From assembly GCA_904380375.1 (NCBI GenBank), contig CAJFID010000012.1, positions 1 to 61,668 of the forward strand: a DNA stretch of 61,668 nucleotides. The letters are read 5' to 3'. Under the pieces are notes generated by a model. It saw only the letters and a program-made list of their open reading frames with translations. It was not told the origin of the DNA and did no database searches. Made by a program: the position numbers and the translations under genes. This document shows, one piece after another, positions 40,258 to 48,994 of this stretch. This DNA comes from Avimonas intestinalis. Its GTDB lineage: Bacteria; Bacillota; Clostridia; Oscillospirales; Acutalibacteraceae. Every line of letters begins with the position of its first letter. Within the stretch, counting starts at the first letter, position 1.

Positions 40258-41502
40258 ATGAATAAAAAGATTTCCGTCGGCGCGGCGATCGCGCTGATTA
40301 TCGTTTTTATGGCTTTGACGGTTTCGGTTACCATGGTGGTGGCGATGCGCCAGTTTAACACCAAGCTGAGCAATGTGGACCAGCGCCAGGAAATGTTTGA
40401 TTATATCACCGAAGTGGATAAGGTGATCCGTCAGCATTATGTGGGGGATATTGACGAGGAGGAACTGCGCACTTCGTTGGCAAAGGCGTATCTCGGCGGG
40501 ATCGGCGACCCCTATGCGGAATATCTTACCCCGGACGAATACCAGAAGGAGGCGGAGAGGCTCGCCGGCAGCCAGACCGGCCTTGGCCTGGAGGTGGCGC
40601 AGCAGGCGGACGGCGTGGTAATTACGGCGGTACACAAGGATTCCGCCGCGGACAAGGCCGGCGTGCAGAAGGGCGACGTGATTACGGCGCTGGACAGCGC
40701 GCCGACGGATTACGCGGCGGTCAGCGAACGGCTGGCCTCCGGCGGCAAGGCAGTCATCACCGTCCAGCGGGGGGAGGAATCCATCGCGTTTGAGCTGTCC
40801 CCCAGCACCTATACCTCAACCTCGGTGGAAAGCCGGATGATCGGCACGACCGGGTATGTGCGGATTCTGGCGTTTTACAGCAACACCCCCCAGCAGTTCA
40901 GCGAGGCGATGGCCAGCCTTTCGGATAGCGGGGCGCAGTCCTATGTGTTTGACCTGCGGTATAACGAGGGTGGGGTGCTGGCAGCGGCGGAAGATATGAT
41001 CGCCATGCTGCTCCCGCGCGGCACCTATGCCCAGCGGATCGAATCGGACGGCGACAAGACCGACCTGGTGTCGGAGGGGACCTACGATCTTGATAAACCG
41101 ACCGCCACCCTGGTAAACGGGGAGACGGCCGGGGAGGCGGAATTGTTCGCCGGCGTTTTGCAGGAGATGAACAAGACCACGGTGGTGGGGCTTCCGACCG
41201 CGGGCCGGGGCAAGGTCCAGGAGTTTTACAACGTGACCTCCGACGGTTCTGCCATCAAGCTTTCGGTGGCCAGCCTCTCCCTTCTGCAGGGGGGAGAAAT
41301 TGAAGGCAAGGGCATCACTCCCAGCCAGACGGTATCCCTTACCGCCGAAGAGGAGAGCCGCTTTGCCTTTTTGACCGAGGAGGACGATCCCCAGCTGAAG
41401 GCTGCCCTCGCTCTTCTGCAAGCCGGGGGATCGGTCACCTCGGGCACCACGACGGCGCCGGAAGAAAGCACGGCGGCGACCACCGCCCCGGCTGCCGAAT
41501 GA
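40258..41502 (+). CDS. S41/CtpA-like protein lacking the catalytic Ser and Lys
   Basis: 414 residues with the carboxy-terminal processing protease layout: TM anchor (about 7-27), N-terminal cap with GDPYAEYLTPDEYQKE, PDZ domain (about 90-175) and S41 core (about 190-370), then a Ser/Thr/Ala tail. In the active-site strand the usual T-A-S-A-S-E-I is ETAGEAEL, with Gly292 where the catalytic Ser should be; 25 residues later the usual GKG is GRG, Arg317 in place of Lys, while Gln321 remains. It should therefore be inactive as a peptidase. Position after ftsEX matches ctpB of Bacillus. ATG at 40258 chosen for the GAATGAGG site. Confidence 0.9.
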   Translation: MNKKISVGAAIALIIVFMALTVSVTMVVAMRQFNTKLSNVDQRQEMFDYITEVDKVIRQHYVGDIDEEELRTSLAKAYLGGIGDPYAEYLTPDEYQKEAERLAGSQTGLGLEVAQQADGVVITAVHKDSAADKAGVQKGDVITALDSAPTDYAAVSERLASGGKAVITVQRGEESIAFELSPSTYTSTSVESRMIGTTGYVRILAFYSNTPQQFSEAMASLSDSGAQSYVFDLRYNEGGVLAAAEDMIAMLLPRGTYAQRIESDGDKTDLVSEGTYDLDKPTATLVNGETAGEAELFAGVLQEMNKTTVVGLPTAGRGKVQEFYNVTSDGSAIKLSVASLSLLQGGEIEGKGITPSQTVSLTAEEESRFAFLTEEDDPQLKAALALLQAGGSVTSGTTTAPEESTAATTAPAAE

Positions 41503-41543
41503 CGGGGATAACCGGGACACCGCAGCGGATGCTGCCGATATAA

Positions 41544-41578
41544 GCAAAGGCGCGGACCTTTCCGGTCCGCGCCTTTGC
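41544..41578. terminator. Hairpin between convergent S41-like and CGGC genes
   Basis: Perfect 15-bp stem GCAAAGGCGCGGACC/GGTCCGCGCCTTTGC with a 5-nt loop; no T-run, so a weak bidirectional terminator. Confidence 0.65.
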
Positions 41579-41624
41579 CTGCCGTTTGCGCCGTGGGCGT
41601 CCTGCGCCCGGCCGGGCATTGCCG

Positions 41625-41957
41625 CTAATGCGTGGCGTCAAGCAGACGGATTCCCTCGCCACATTCGTTGGCGAGGCATTCCTTCATTTTTTTGGCAAAG
41701 GGGCAGGGGTACCCGATCGGCGACCCTTTTTGGATGCAGCTTGCAAAAGCAATGGTATCGGCACCGCGTTTGACCAGTTCCCTGGCCCTGAGCACCGCTT
41801 TTTTTCCCGGGCATCCGCCGCAGCCGATGAATCCGACGATCTCAATGTCCTCCTGCACCTGTGCGAAGGCCCCCTGCTTTTCCCGAACCGCGCGGAAATC
41901 CCCGGTTCCGGGGCAAAAATCCTCCGTTTGCTGGCACCGTATAATTCCTACTTTCAT
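41625..41957 (-). CDS. CGGC-domain protein
   Basis: 110-residue Cys-rich protein with the signature FIGCGGCPGKKAVLRARELVKRG and further Cys (IIRCQQTEDFCPGTG, FASCIQKG, YPCPF, NECGEG). The Cys arrangement suggests metal binding; no function is established. AAAGGAGAGG site before the ATG at 41957; own promoter upstream. Confidence 0.9.
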   Translation of the reverse strand: MKVGIIRCQQTEDFCPGTGDFRAVREKQGAFAQVQEDIEIVGFIGCGGCPGKKAVLRARELVKRGADTIAFASCIQKGSPIGYPCPFAKKMKECLANECGEGIRLLDATH

Positions 41958-41993
41958 GGACGGCCTCTCCTTTCCAGCTTTTCATACCCCGTG

Positions 41994-42022
41994 ATTGTAT
42001 CACACGGCGGCAGGGTTGGCAA
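41994..42022 (-). promoter_or_regulatory. Promoter of the CGGC-domain gene
   Basis: Minus-strand TTGCCA (42017-42022), 17-bp spacer, TACAAT (41994-41999). Confidence 0.75.
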
Positions 42023-42072
42023 GCCGCCGATGAGGGGGAGAGCAGCCTCCGGCGCGAGCGGGTGAAAAGGCA

Positions 42073-42101
42073 TTGAAGAAATCGAAGGATTCTGCTATAC
42101 T
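42073..42101 (+). promoter_or_regulatory. Promoter of the thymidylate kinase operon
   Basis: TTGAAG, 17-bp spacer, TATACT; leader of about 95 nt to the start at 42203. Confidence 0.7.
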
Positions 42102-42202
42102 AGCTTTAAAAATGCGCCCTTGTGTCCGAGAGCGGTCCGGGCGGCGCGCCGGCAGGGAGCCGGGAGGCGAAACGGGGAAGCAAGCGAAAAAGGGGAATGG
42201 GC

Positions 42203-42862
42203 ATGGGACGTTTGATCGTGATTGACGGGCTGGACGGAAGCGGGAAAACCACGCAGTTCGGCCTTCTGAGTGAGTATCTGGACAATCGCGGGACAAGCTA
42301 TAAACGGATCTGCTTCCCCGACTATGCCGAGCCGTCCTCCGCCCTGGTCAAAATGTACCTGGCGGGGGAATTCGGCGGTTCGCCGGACGCGGTAAACGCT
42401 TATGCGGCGTCCTCCTTTTACGCGGTGGACCGCTATGCCAGCTATAAGCGCTTTTGGGAGGAGGATTACCAAAGCGGGCGGCTGATCCTGGCCGCGCGGT
42501 ATACGACTTCCAATGCCATCCACCAGATGGCGAAGCTTCCCCGAGGGGAATGGGACCGTTATCTCGACTGGCTGGGGGAGTACGAGTATACCCTGCTGGG
42601 CCTGCCCCGCCCCTCGGCGGTCGTTTTCCTGGACATGCCCCCCGAGGTATCCCAGCGGCTCTTGTCGCGGCGGTATGCCGGGGACGAGAGCCGCCGCGAC
42701 ATCCACGAGCGGGACAAGGCGTATCTGCTCCGCTGCCGCGAAACCGCTTTGTACGCGGCGCAGCGGTGCGGCTGGGCGGTCGTCCCCTGCGCCCGGGACG
42801 GGGAGCCGCTGCCGGAGAGGGAGATCACGGACCGGCTGATTACGATTTTGGAAAAGGACTGA
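42203..42862 (+). CDS. tmk: Thymidylate kinase-like nucleoside monophosphate kinase
   Basis: 219-residue P-loop kinase, predicted to make dTDP from dTMP. P-loop IDGLDGSGKTTQFGLL at the N-terminus, DRYASYKRF and the LAARYTTSNAIHQMAK region, and LID-like RRYAGDESRRDIHERD follow. Several upstream in-frame starts exist; ATG 42203 has the AGGGG site at the best distance and starts right before RLIVIDG. It heads a run of closely spaced plus-strand genes (DUF2156, GNAT). A second tmk elsewhere in the genome would raise the possibility of a specialised deoxynucleotide kinase. Confidence 0.88.
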   Translation: MGRLIVIDGLDGSGKTTQFGLLSEYLDNRGTSYKRICFPDYAEPSSALVKMYLAGEFGGSPDAVNAYAASSFYAVDRYASYKRFWEEDYQSGRLILAARYTTSNAIHQMAKLPRGEWDRYLDWLGEYEYTLLGLPRPSAVVFLDMPPEVSQRLLSRRYAGDESRRDIHERDKAYLLRCRETALYAAQRCGWAVVPCARDGEPLPEREITDRLITILEKD

Positions 42863-42866
42863 AATT

Positions 42867-43781
42867 ATGCTGAACACCGCGCAGATGCTGGAATTCCGGA
42901 CGCCGACGCTTGAGGACGCCGCCTGGGCGGCGCCGATCCTGCGGGCCGGGAATTTTCAGGCGTGCGAGTTTTCTTTTACCACCATCTTTATGTGGCGGAA
43001 CTATTACCACAACCGGATCGCCCGGTTAGGCGACACCATCTTCAGCAGCTCGGGCGATACGGAGCCGGTATACCTCCTGCCGGCGGGCGGGGATCTACGG
43101 CAGGGGATCGCCCTGCTGCGGGAATGGCAGCACGCCAAAGGGGAGCCGCTCCTCCTGTTCGGCGCGGACGAGGAGAACAAAGCGCGCATTGAGGGGTGGT
43201 TTCCCGGCGTGTTTGCCTGGCAGCCCTCCCCCAACGATTTTGATTACCTGTACAATACGCAGGACCTCGTCGATCTTTCCGGGAAAAAGTACCACGCGAA
43301 GCGCAACCACATCGCCGCTTTCTCCGCGGCCTATGACTGGCGGTACGAGCCGATCACCGAGCAGAATACCGAGGAAGTGATCGCGATGACCAAGGAATGG
43401 TGCCGCCTGCGGGGCAATTGCGAGGATCCCGGCCTGCGCAACGAGAACTGCGCGATCCGGGAGGCCCTGCGCAACCGGGAGGCCCTCTCCCTGAAAGGCG
43501 GGCTGATCCGGGTGGGCGGGGACGGCGGAAAAGTGGTGGCCATGACCATGGGCTCCCCGATCAGCGACGAGGTTTTTGACATCCATGTGGAAAAGGCGTT
43601 GCCGGATTACGCCACCGCCTATTCGGTCATCAACCGCGAATTTGCCGCCCATGAGATAGCGGGCAAATACGCCCTCATCAACCGGGAAAACGACCTGGGC
43701 ATTGAGGGCCTGCGCCGAGCCAAGAAGAGCTATCAGCCGGTGCGGATCCTGGAAAAGTACCTGGCGGCCGAGCAGGTATAG
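42867..43781 (+). CDS. DUF2156-domain protein (acyl/aminoacyltransferase-like)
   Basis: 304 residues with the double-GNAT fold of DUF2156, related to the catalytic domain of phosphatidylglycerol lysyltransferase and Fem-type enzymes, but without TM segments. Motifs: EFSFTTIFMWRNYY, SGKKYHAKRNHIAAF, DIHVEKALPDYATAYSVINREF and YALINRENDLGIEGLRRAKKSYQP. The substrate is unknown. It starts five bases after the kinase stop and is followed by a GNAT, forming a likely operon. Confidence 0.9.
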   Translation: MLNTAQMLEFRTPTLEDAAWAAPILRAGNFQACEFSFTTIFMWRNYYHNRIARLGDTIFSSSGDTEPVYLLPAGGDLRQGIALLREWQHAKGEPLLLFGADEENKARIEGWFPGVFAWQPSPNDFDYLYNTQDLVDLSGKKYHAKRNHIAAFSAAYDWRYEPITEQNTEEVIAMTKEWCRLRGNCEDPGLRNENCAIREALRNREALSLKGGLIRVGGDGGKVVAMTMGSPISDEVFDIHVEKALPDYATAYSVINREFAAHEIAGKYALINRENDLGIEGLRRAKKSYQPVRILEKYLAAEQV

Positions 43782-43820
43782 CCGATACGGCGCATGCAGC
43801 AAACAGCGGGAGGGAACCGG

Positions 43821-44771
43821 ATGGAGATCGGCTATGTCGGGCGGCAGGACCGCCCGGCGCTCAAAGAGATATGGCTGGCCTCCTTCCCGGAGGATGGGCC
43901 CGAAACGGCGGACGTTTTCCTGGATGCGCTGCTTAAACCGGGCTGGTGCCTCGCCGGCCGCTTGGACGGCCGCGCGGTGACGATGGCGTTCCTGCTTCCG
44001 GCGGAGCTGGTAGCGGAGGAGAGCGTTTTGCCGCTGCGGTATGTGTTCGCCGCGGCGACCCTTCCCCCGTACCGGGGCAAGGGCTGCTTCGGCGCACTGC
44101 TCCGCCGGGCGCGGGAGCTGTCGGCGGCGCAGGGCGTGGACGCGCTTTTCCTCCGCCCGGCGGAGCCCGGCTTGGCCGCTTATTATGAGCGCTTCGGCTA
44201 CCGGCCATATTTTTCCGCCGTGGAAGAAACCATCCGCCCGGCACAGGCGGCGGGCGATCCGGCGGGGCGGGTGCTGCACTTCCCTCCGCGGCTCGAGCCC
44301 TCCCTTTGGCGGGAGCGGGCTGAGGCAGCCGCCTGTTCGCGTGACGCCGCGCTGCAGGGCCGCCCGGCGTGGGTGCGGTGGCCGGCGGAGATCGTGGGCC
44401 TTTCCGCTTACGGTTCCCTTTGCCTGGCCGGACAGGGCTGTTACGCGATGGGCGGGCAGGAGCCCGCTCCCCCTGCGCTGGAGGGCGGCCGGGACGGCGG
44501 CGGGGCGTCCCTGTTTTTCCGGGAATGGGTTGCGGGGCCGTCGGAAGCCCCGGCGCTGTGCGCGGCGGCTTGGCAAGCGGCGTCCCTGCGGGCGGCGTCC
44601 CAGCAGGCGCCGGAGGAAATCCCGCCCGCGTCCATCCGCCTGCGCCGTCCGGCGAGGGCCGGGGAGGCGGCCACGCCCTTCGGCTGGCTTTGCCCGTTGA
44701 CGGGGAGGGCGGAGGCCTTATTCCTCACCGCCGCGCAGGACCGGCCCTATATGGGCCTGGCTTTGGATTAG
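43821..44771 (+). CDS. GNAT-family N-acetyltransferase
   Basis: 316 residues. The N-terminal GNAT domain shows LRYVFAAATLPPYRGKGCFGALLRRA with the acetyl-CoA motif YRGKGCFG, and AYYERFGY. The C-terminal part (about 155-316) is Ala/Arg-rich with weaker similarity, as in Eis-like two-domain acetyltransferases. The substrate is unknown. Start at 43821 follows GGGAGGG. Downstream of the DUF2156 gene, probably the same operon. Confidence 0.86.
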   Translation: MEIGYVGRQDRPALKEIWLASFPEDGPETADVFLDALLKPGWCLAGRLDGRAVTMAFLLPAELVAEESVLPLRYVFAAATLPPYRGKGCFGALLRRARELSAAQGVDALFLRPAEPGLAAYYERFGYRPYFSAVEETIRPAQAAGDPAGRVLHFPPRLEPSLWRERAEAAACSRDAALQGRPAWVRWPAEIVGLSAYGSLCLAGQGCYAMGGQEPAPPALEGGRDGGGASLFFREWVAGPSEAPALCAAAWQAASLRAASQQAPEEIPPASIRLRRPARAGEAATPFGWLCPLTGRAEALFLTAAQDRPYMGLALD

Positions 44772-44879
44772 GGGCTGCCGGCCGCTTCAAAGCAGGCGGC
44801 CGGCGGAACGCCGTATGGCTTACAACATAGCAAGTTTGCGGGGCCGGGGCAGACCGGCCGCCGAGAAAGGGTGGCAAGA

Positions 44880-45419
44880 ATGATCGCGGTATTTTTGGCA
44901 ATGGGCTTTGAGGAGATTGAGGCGCTCGCCGTTGTGGATGTCCTGCGGCGGGCGGAGCTGGAGGTCGTCACGGTTGGGGTAGGCGGCCCGTTGGTCCGGG
45001 GCTCCCACGGCATTACCGTCGCGGCGGATGTCGCGGACACCGACTTTGACCCGGCGGCGCCGGAGGCGGTGATCCTGCCCGGAGGGATGCCGGGCACGCT
45101 GAATCTTGAGCATTCCCCCGTGGTGCAGAAGGCGCTGGATGAGGCGGCCAAACGGGATGCCTGGATCGGGGCGATCTGCGCGGCGCCGTCGATCCTGGGG
45201 CACCGGGGGATGCTTCAGGGAAAGCGGGCGGTCTGCTTCCCGGGCTATGAGCAGGAGCTTGAGGGGGCGCTGCCTTCCGACCAGCCGGTTGAGGTGGACG
45301 GCCGGATCATCACGGCCAAGGGCGCGGGCGTGGCCATCGACTTCGGCTTGGAGATCGCGGCGCGGCTGTCCTCCCCCGAGCGGGCGGCGAAGGTGAAGGC
45401 GGCCATGCAATGCCGGTAG
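44880..45419 (+). CDS. DJ-1/PfpI-family protein
   Basis: 179-residue DJ-1 subfamily protein (MIAVFLAMGFEEIEALAVVDVLRRA) with the nucleophile elbow Cys in GAICAAPSILG and the assisting Glu in GFEEIEA. Homologues are described as oxidative-stress chaperones or glyoxalase-like enzymes, and activity varies. GTG at 44871 is in frame, but ATG 44880 is better spaced from AAAGG. Its end overlaps the next gene by ten bases. Confidence 0.92.
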   Translation: MIAVFLAMGFEEIEALAVVDVLRRAELEVVTVGVGGPLVRGSHGITVAADVADTDFDPAAPEAVILPGGMPGTLNLEHSPVVQKALDEAAKRDAWIGAICAAPSILGHRGMLQGKRAVCFPGYEQELEGALPSDQPVEVDGRIITAKGAGVAIDFGLEIAARLSSPERAAKVKAAMQCR

Positions 45420-45997
45420 GGGATATTCGGCCGATCAAGGCCTCGCTTAGGGAGCATTATAAAACGCTCCGCCGCCAGATGAAGCCGGAGCAGAAGGCCC
45501 AGCGCGACCGGCAGATTGCCGCGCGGGTAAGGGGGCTTTGGCAGTATAAACGGTGCCATCAGCTGCTGACCTACGTCTCCACTGCGATTGAGGTGGACAC
45601 GCTGGCCATCATCCGCCGGGCGCTGGCGGACGGGAAGCAGGTGGCTGTACCGCGCTGCGTGCCTGGGACGCGGGACATGGAGTTTTACTATATTTCGGGG
45701 CTGGAGGATCTGGAGCCCGGTTCCTTCGGCGTGCTGGAGCCCCGGCCGGAAAGCTGCCGCAAGGCGACGGATTTCACAAGCGGCTTGTGCCTGGTGCCCG
45801 CTTTGTGCTATGATTGGAGAGGATACCGGCTTGGCTATGGAAAGGGCTACTACGACCGTTTCCTGGCCGGGTTCGGCGGACATATGATTGGGATATGCTA
45901 CAGCGACTGCGTCCGGCGCAGGCTGCCGCACGGCCGCTACGACCGGCCGGTGGAGCTGCTGGTGACCGACCGCTATCTGCGCCGCACCGTCGAGTAA
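45410..45997 (+). CDS. 5-formyltetrahydrofolate cyclo-ligase
   Basis: 195-residue enzyme (YgfA/MTHFS) that converts 5-formyl-THF to 5,10-methenyl-THF with ATP. Motifs: LREHYKTLRRQM (N-terminal Lys/Arg region), VAVPRCVPG, the ATP-binding segment RLGYGKGYYDRFLAGFGG, and a final IGICYSDC strand. It overlaps the DJ-1 gene by ten bases, suggesting translational coupling. Family length is normal. Confidence 0.94.
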   Translation: MPVGDIRPIKASLREHYKTLRRQMKPEQKAQRDRQIAARVRGLWQYKRCHQLLTYVSTAIEVDTLAIIRRALADGKQVAVPRCVPGTRDMEFYYISGLEDLEPGSFGVLEPRPESCRKATDFTSGLCLVPALCYDWRGYRLGYGKGYYDRFLAGFGGHMIGICYSDCVRRRLPHGRYDRPVELLVTDRYLRRTVE

Positions 45998-46028
45998 AGG
46001 GCGGCCGCCCCATAGGAGAGTGACGACC

Positions 46029-47591
46029 ATGGCCGATGATTTGGATAAGATCCTGAAGGACGTGCAGGCGGAAAAGGAAGCCCGCCGTCAGGAGCAGGAG
46101 CTCGCCCGCCATATGCTTGAGGTGGACGGGCAGACGCAGGAACGTCTGCTGCAGGAGCGAAAAAACAAGGTTTCCAGCTTTCAGCTGCAGCTCAACCTGG
46201 ATGAAGAGGCCCCGGAGCCGCCCCGGGAGGCGAAAGCGGCGCCGCCCTCCGCAGCCGAAGAAGCGGGGGAAGAGCAAGCGGCGGCCGCCCCCGACGCCGT
46301 AAGCGGGGAAGAACCCGCCGGGATGTCGGACACCGGCGGGGAGGAGCCGTCGGAGGCGGTGCCTTCCTCCGGCGGCGAGGAGGACCGGGCGGAAGACGCC
46401 GGGGCCCCGCCGGCAGGGACGAAAACGCCCCCCTCGCAAAACGGCGGAAAGAAGCCCTCCAAGCGCCGCAAAGGCGCCAACCCGCAGTGGGGCTGCGTGA
46501 AGGGGATCATCTATGCGGTGGTGGTGCTGGCGGCGTCCGGTATCCTGGCCTATTTTGCCGTGGCGGGCGTCTTGGACCTGACCGGCTTGAATAAATCCGA
46601 AACCAAGGTGCCGGTCACGCTGACCGAGGCCGATTGCGAGGATACCGCCGCCGTCGCGCAGATTCTCAAGGACGCGGGGGTGATTGACCAGCCGCTGATC
46701 TTCCGCCTGTACTGTATGCTCACCAAAGCGGACGGCCAGTTCATGCCGCAGGAAGAGGTGGCCCTTTCCGCCGATATGGGGTACGAAACCATCATCAACA
46801 TCCTCAAATCGAATAAGCGGGAGGAAATCCGCCTGACCTTCCCGGAAGGGATGACGGTCAAGCAGATGGCTGAAAAGCTCGAGGAGAACAACGTCTGCAC
46901 CGTCAGCGAATTTTATTCCGCCATAGAAAGCGGCTCCTATTCCTACGCGTTCTTGGATGAGATCCCGAACGACGAAGCGCACGCCGGGCGGATTGAGAAG
47001 CTGGAGGGTTACCTCTTCCCCGATACCTACGACTTCTATATCGGGAGTTCGGGGGAAACCGTGGTCAATAAGTTCCTGACCGCTTTCAGCAATAAGGTGG
47101 AAAAGTCCGTGGTCGGGGAGGACGGCGACAGCACGCCGACGTCAATCAAGGCCAAGGCGCAGGGGATGACGCTGGATGAAGTGATTATTCTCGCGTCAAT
47201 CGTCCAGTGGGAGGCGGACAACACAGAGGATATGCATAAGGTGGCCAAGGTGCTGCGTAACCGCCTGGAAAACTCCACCGTATACCCCCGGCTGGAGTGC
47301 GATTCCACCCAGCGGTATATTGACACCCTGTTCCCGCCGGTGGACGGCCAATCGGTGGAGAATCTCGACTACGATACCTATAAGCGCAACGGGCTGCCGG
47401 TCGGGCCGATTAACAACCCGGGCATGGACGCGATTGACGCGGTGCTGAACCCGTCGGAGGAGATGGAGGGCTACTATTTCTTTGCCACGGCCTACAATTC
47501 GGACGGCTCCACCACCACCTACTACTCCAAGACCTACGAAGAGCACGAGCGCATCTGCCGTCGGTACGGCATCGGTATGTACGCGGAATAG
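46029..47591 (+). CDS. mltG: Endolytic murein transglycosylase MltG
   Basis: 520 residues: long disordered cytoplasmic N-terminus rich in Glu/Ala/Pro (about 1-150), one TM (about 160-182), a LysM-like region, and the YceG domain. The catalytic Glu is retained in ILASIVQWEAD (second acidic position of the usual E-K-E), and RLECDSTQRY and NGLPVGPINNPG follow. It cuts nascent glycan strands near sites of synthesis. The acidic tail before the TM is long for the family. Start at 46029 after AGGAGAG. Confidence 0.93.
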   Translation: MADDLDKILKDVQAEKEARRQEQELARHMLEVDGQTQERLLQERKNKVSSFQLQLNLDEEAPEPPREAKAAPPSAAEEAGEEQAAAAPDAVSGEEPAGMSDTGGEEPSEAVPSSGGEEDRAEDAGAPPAGTKTPPSQNGGKKPSKRRKGANPQWGCVKGIIYAVVVLAASGILAYFAVAGVLDLTGLNKSETKVPVTLTEADCEDTAAVAQILKDAGVIDQPLIFRLYCMLTKADGQFMPQEEVALSADMGYETIINILKSNKREEIRLTFPEGMTVKQMAEKLEENNVCTVSEFYSAIESGSYSYAFLDEIPNDEAHAGRIEKLEGYLFPDTYDFYIGSSGETVVNKFLTAFSNKVEKSVVGEDGDSTPTSIKAKAQGMTLDEVIILASIVQWEADNTEDMHKVAKVLRNRLENSTVYPRLECDSTQRYIDTLFPPVDGQSVENLDYDTYKRNGLPVGPINNPGMDAIDAVLNPSEEMEGYYFFATAYNSDGSTTTYYSKTYEEHERICRRYGIGMYAE

Positions 47592-47603
47592 GGGTATCAA
47601 AGA

Positions 47604-47649
47604 AAAGGCGCCGCCCGGCACCGGTTTCGGAGACGGGCGGCGCTTTTTT
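47604..47649 (+). terminator. mltG terminator
   Basis: GCGCCGCCCG arm, loop, CGGGCGGCGC arm and TTTTTT. Confidence 0.9.
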
Positions 47650-47837
47650 ACGGGTTAGTTCCCAGGCGCCTTGACGCAAAGCCGTTTGGCCCCGCCCGGA
47701 CTTTATGGCCCCGGAGCCGTCTAAGGGAAAGCACGCCGCTTGTTTCGTTTCCCGATACGGGCGGGGCATGCCCTTTGGCGAGACAGGCCAAGCGGGAGGA
47801 CAAAGAGAGCGCCGGGCAGTACAAAGGAAGGAATGCA

Positions 47838-48821
47838 ATGGAACGATTCAAGGAATGGATAAGCCGTCATAAAAGGCTTTGTATTCTGGCGGCGGCCGTC
47901 GTCCTGCTGGCCATCACGGCGGTGGTGGGGATTGTTTTCGCGGTACGGCCAGGGGATAGCCGCCCCGTACAGGCAGCCTTGCAGGAAGCCAGCGAGCAGG
48001 ACCTCCAAACGCTGCAAGAAGCCGGTATTTTGTCGGGCGTTCAAGACAGGACGGTGGAGGTGGGCGAAGCAGTCCGCCTGTGCGACCTCGTGACTGCCGA
48101 TAGCAAGGTGGTCACCGGTGTGGAAGTCCACGACAGCGGGGTTGATTACGGCGCCGTTGGGGAATACCCGGCCGTGTATACCATAACCTTTGACGGCGAT
48201 ACGCTGAACCGCTTTTTGCAAGAGCGGGATCTCTCCTTGTCTTTTGACACGGATGCGGATGTGATCCAGGTGCAAGCGACCGTCACGATTACCGTGACGG
48301 AAAGCCAGACGACGTCGGGCACGGCAAGTTCTACTTCCGCTTCGCAGACAGAGGTGGGCAGCACCGAAAGCCCTTCAACGCAAGCCGGCAGCCAAGCGTC
48401 GCCGTCCACCTCCGCCTCGGCCTCCCGTAGCCCGGACAGCGGCGTCAGTTCCGGTTCCGGAACGGTTCCCGCAGCGCCGCCTACCACGACGGCTCACCAG
48501 CACAATTGGCAGGCGCATGAAGTCTGGGTCTCAGACATCGTCACTGTGGTAGATGAGCCGGAGCGTACCGTTCAGGGCGCCCGCCTTTATACCCAGAACG
48601 CGGACGGCACTTGGACATCCAATGGGGAAACCTACTGGTTTGAGGACGGCTTCACTGTTGAGGATCTGAAGGAGATCCTTGAGGATAAGATTAAAAATGA
48701 GGGGTATATCGGTAATTGCCTAAATGTAAAAAAGACGATCCCGGCCGTGACCCACACCGAGGATCACGGAAGCTACCAGGTGGATTATTATTATTGTTCC
48801 TGCGGGGCAACGAAGCGCTGA
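47838..48821 (+). CDS. Membrane-anchored protein with Ig-like domain and Ser/Thr linker
   Basis: 327 residues: basic N-terminus, one TM (about 17-37), an Ig-like domain of DUF5011 type (about 65-150, VEVGEAVRLCDLVTAD and VGEYPAVYTITFDGD), a low-complexity Ser/Thr/Gly linker (about 155-225), and a C-terminal His/Cys-bearing domain starting at HQHNWQAHEVW and ending in a YYYCSCGATK tail. The C-terminal part resembles a repeated domain seen in clostridial surface proteins. No enzymatic motif. The ATG at 47838 follows AAGGAA. Confidence 0.75.
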   Translation: MERFKEWISRHKRLCILAAAVVLLAITAVVGIVFAVRPGDSRPVQAALQEASEQDLQTLQEAGILSGVQDRTVEVGEAVRLCDLVTADSKVVTGVEVHDSGVDYGAVGEYPAVYTITFDGDTLNRFLQERDLSLSFDTDADVIQVQATVTITVTESQTTSGTASSTSASQTEVGSTESPSTQAGSQASPSTSASASRSPDSGVSSGSGTVPAAPPTTTAHQHNWQAHEVWVSDIVTVVDEPERTVQGARLYTQNADGTWTSNGETYWFEDGFTVEDLKEILEDKIKNEGYIGNCLNVKKTIPAVTHTEDHGSYQVDYYYCSCGATKR

Positions 48822-48914
48822 ACGCGCTTTTTCGGGCGGCGTTCTCATTACGGCGGCCCAGACGCGTTTGGCTCCGCGGCACTTTCCGCCTTCCGCAGCC
48901 GGGGCCGACTTATC

Positions 48915-48960
48915 AAAAGGCCGGAGGCAGGACGTTATCGTCCTGCCTCCGGCCTTTTTT
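48915..48960. terminator. Bidirectional terminator between the Ig-like gene and apgM
   Basis: Perfect 16-bp stem GGCCGGAGGCAGGACG/CGTCCTGCCTCCGGCC with TTAT loop, A-run and T-run flanks. Confidence 0.95.
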
Positions 48961-48994
48961 GGCATCGGGAAGGTGGCAAACCCACCCGCGTCCC

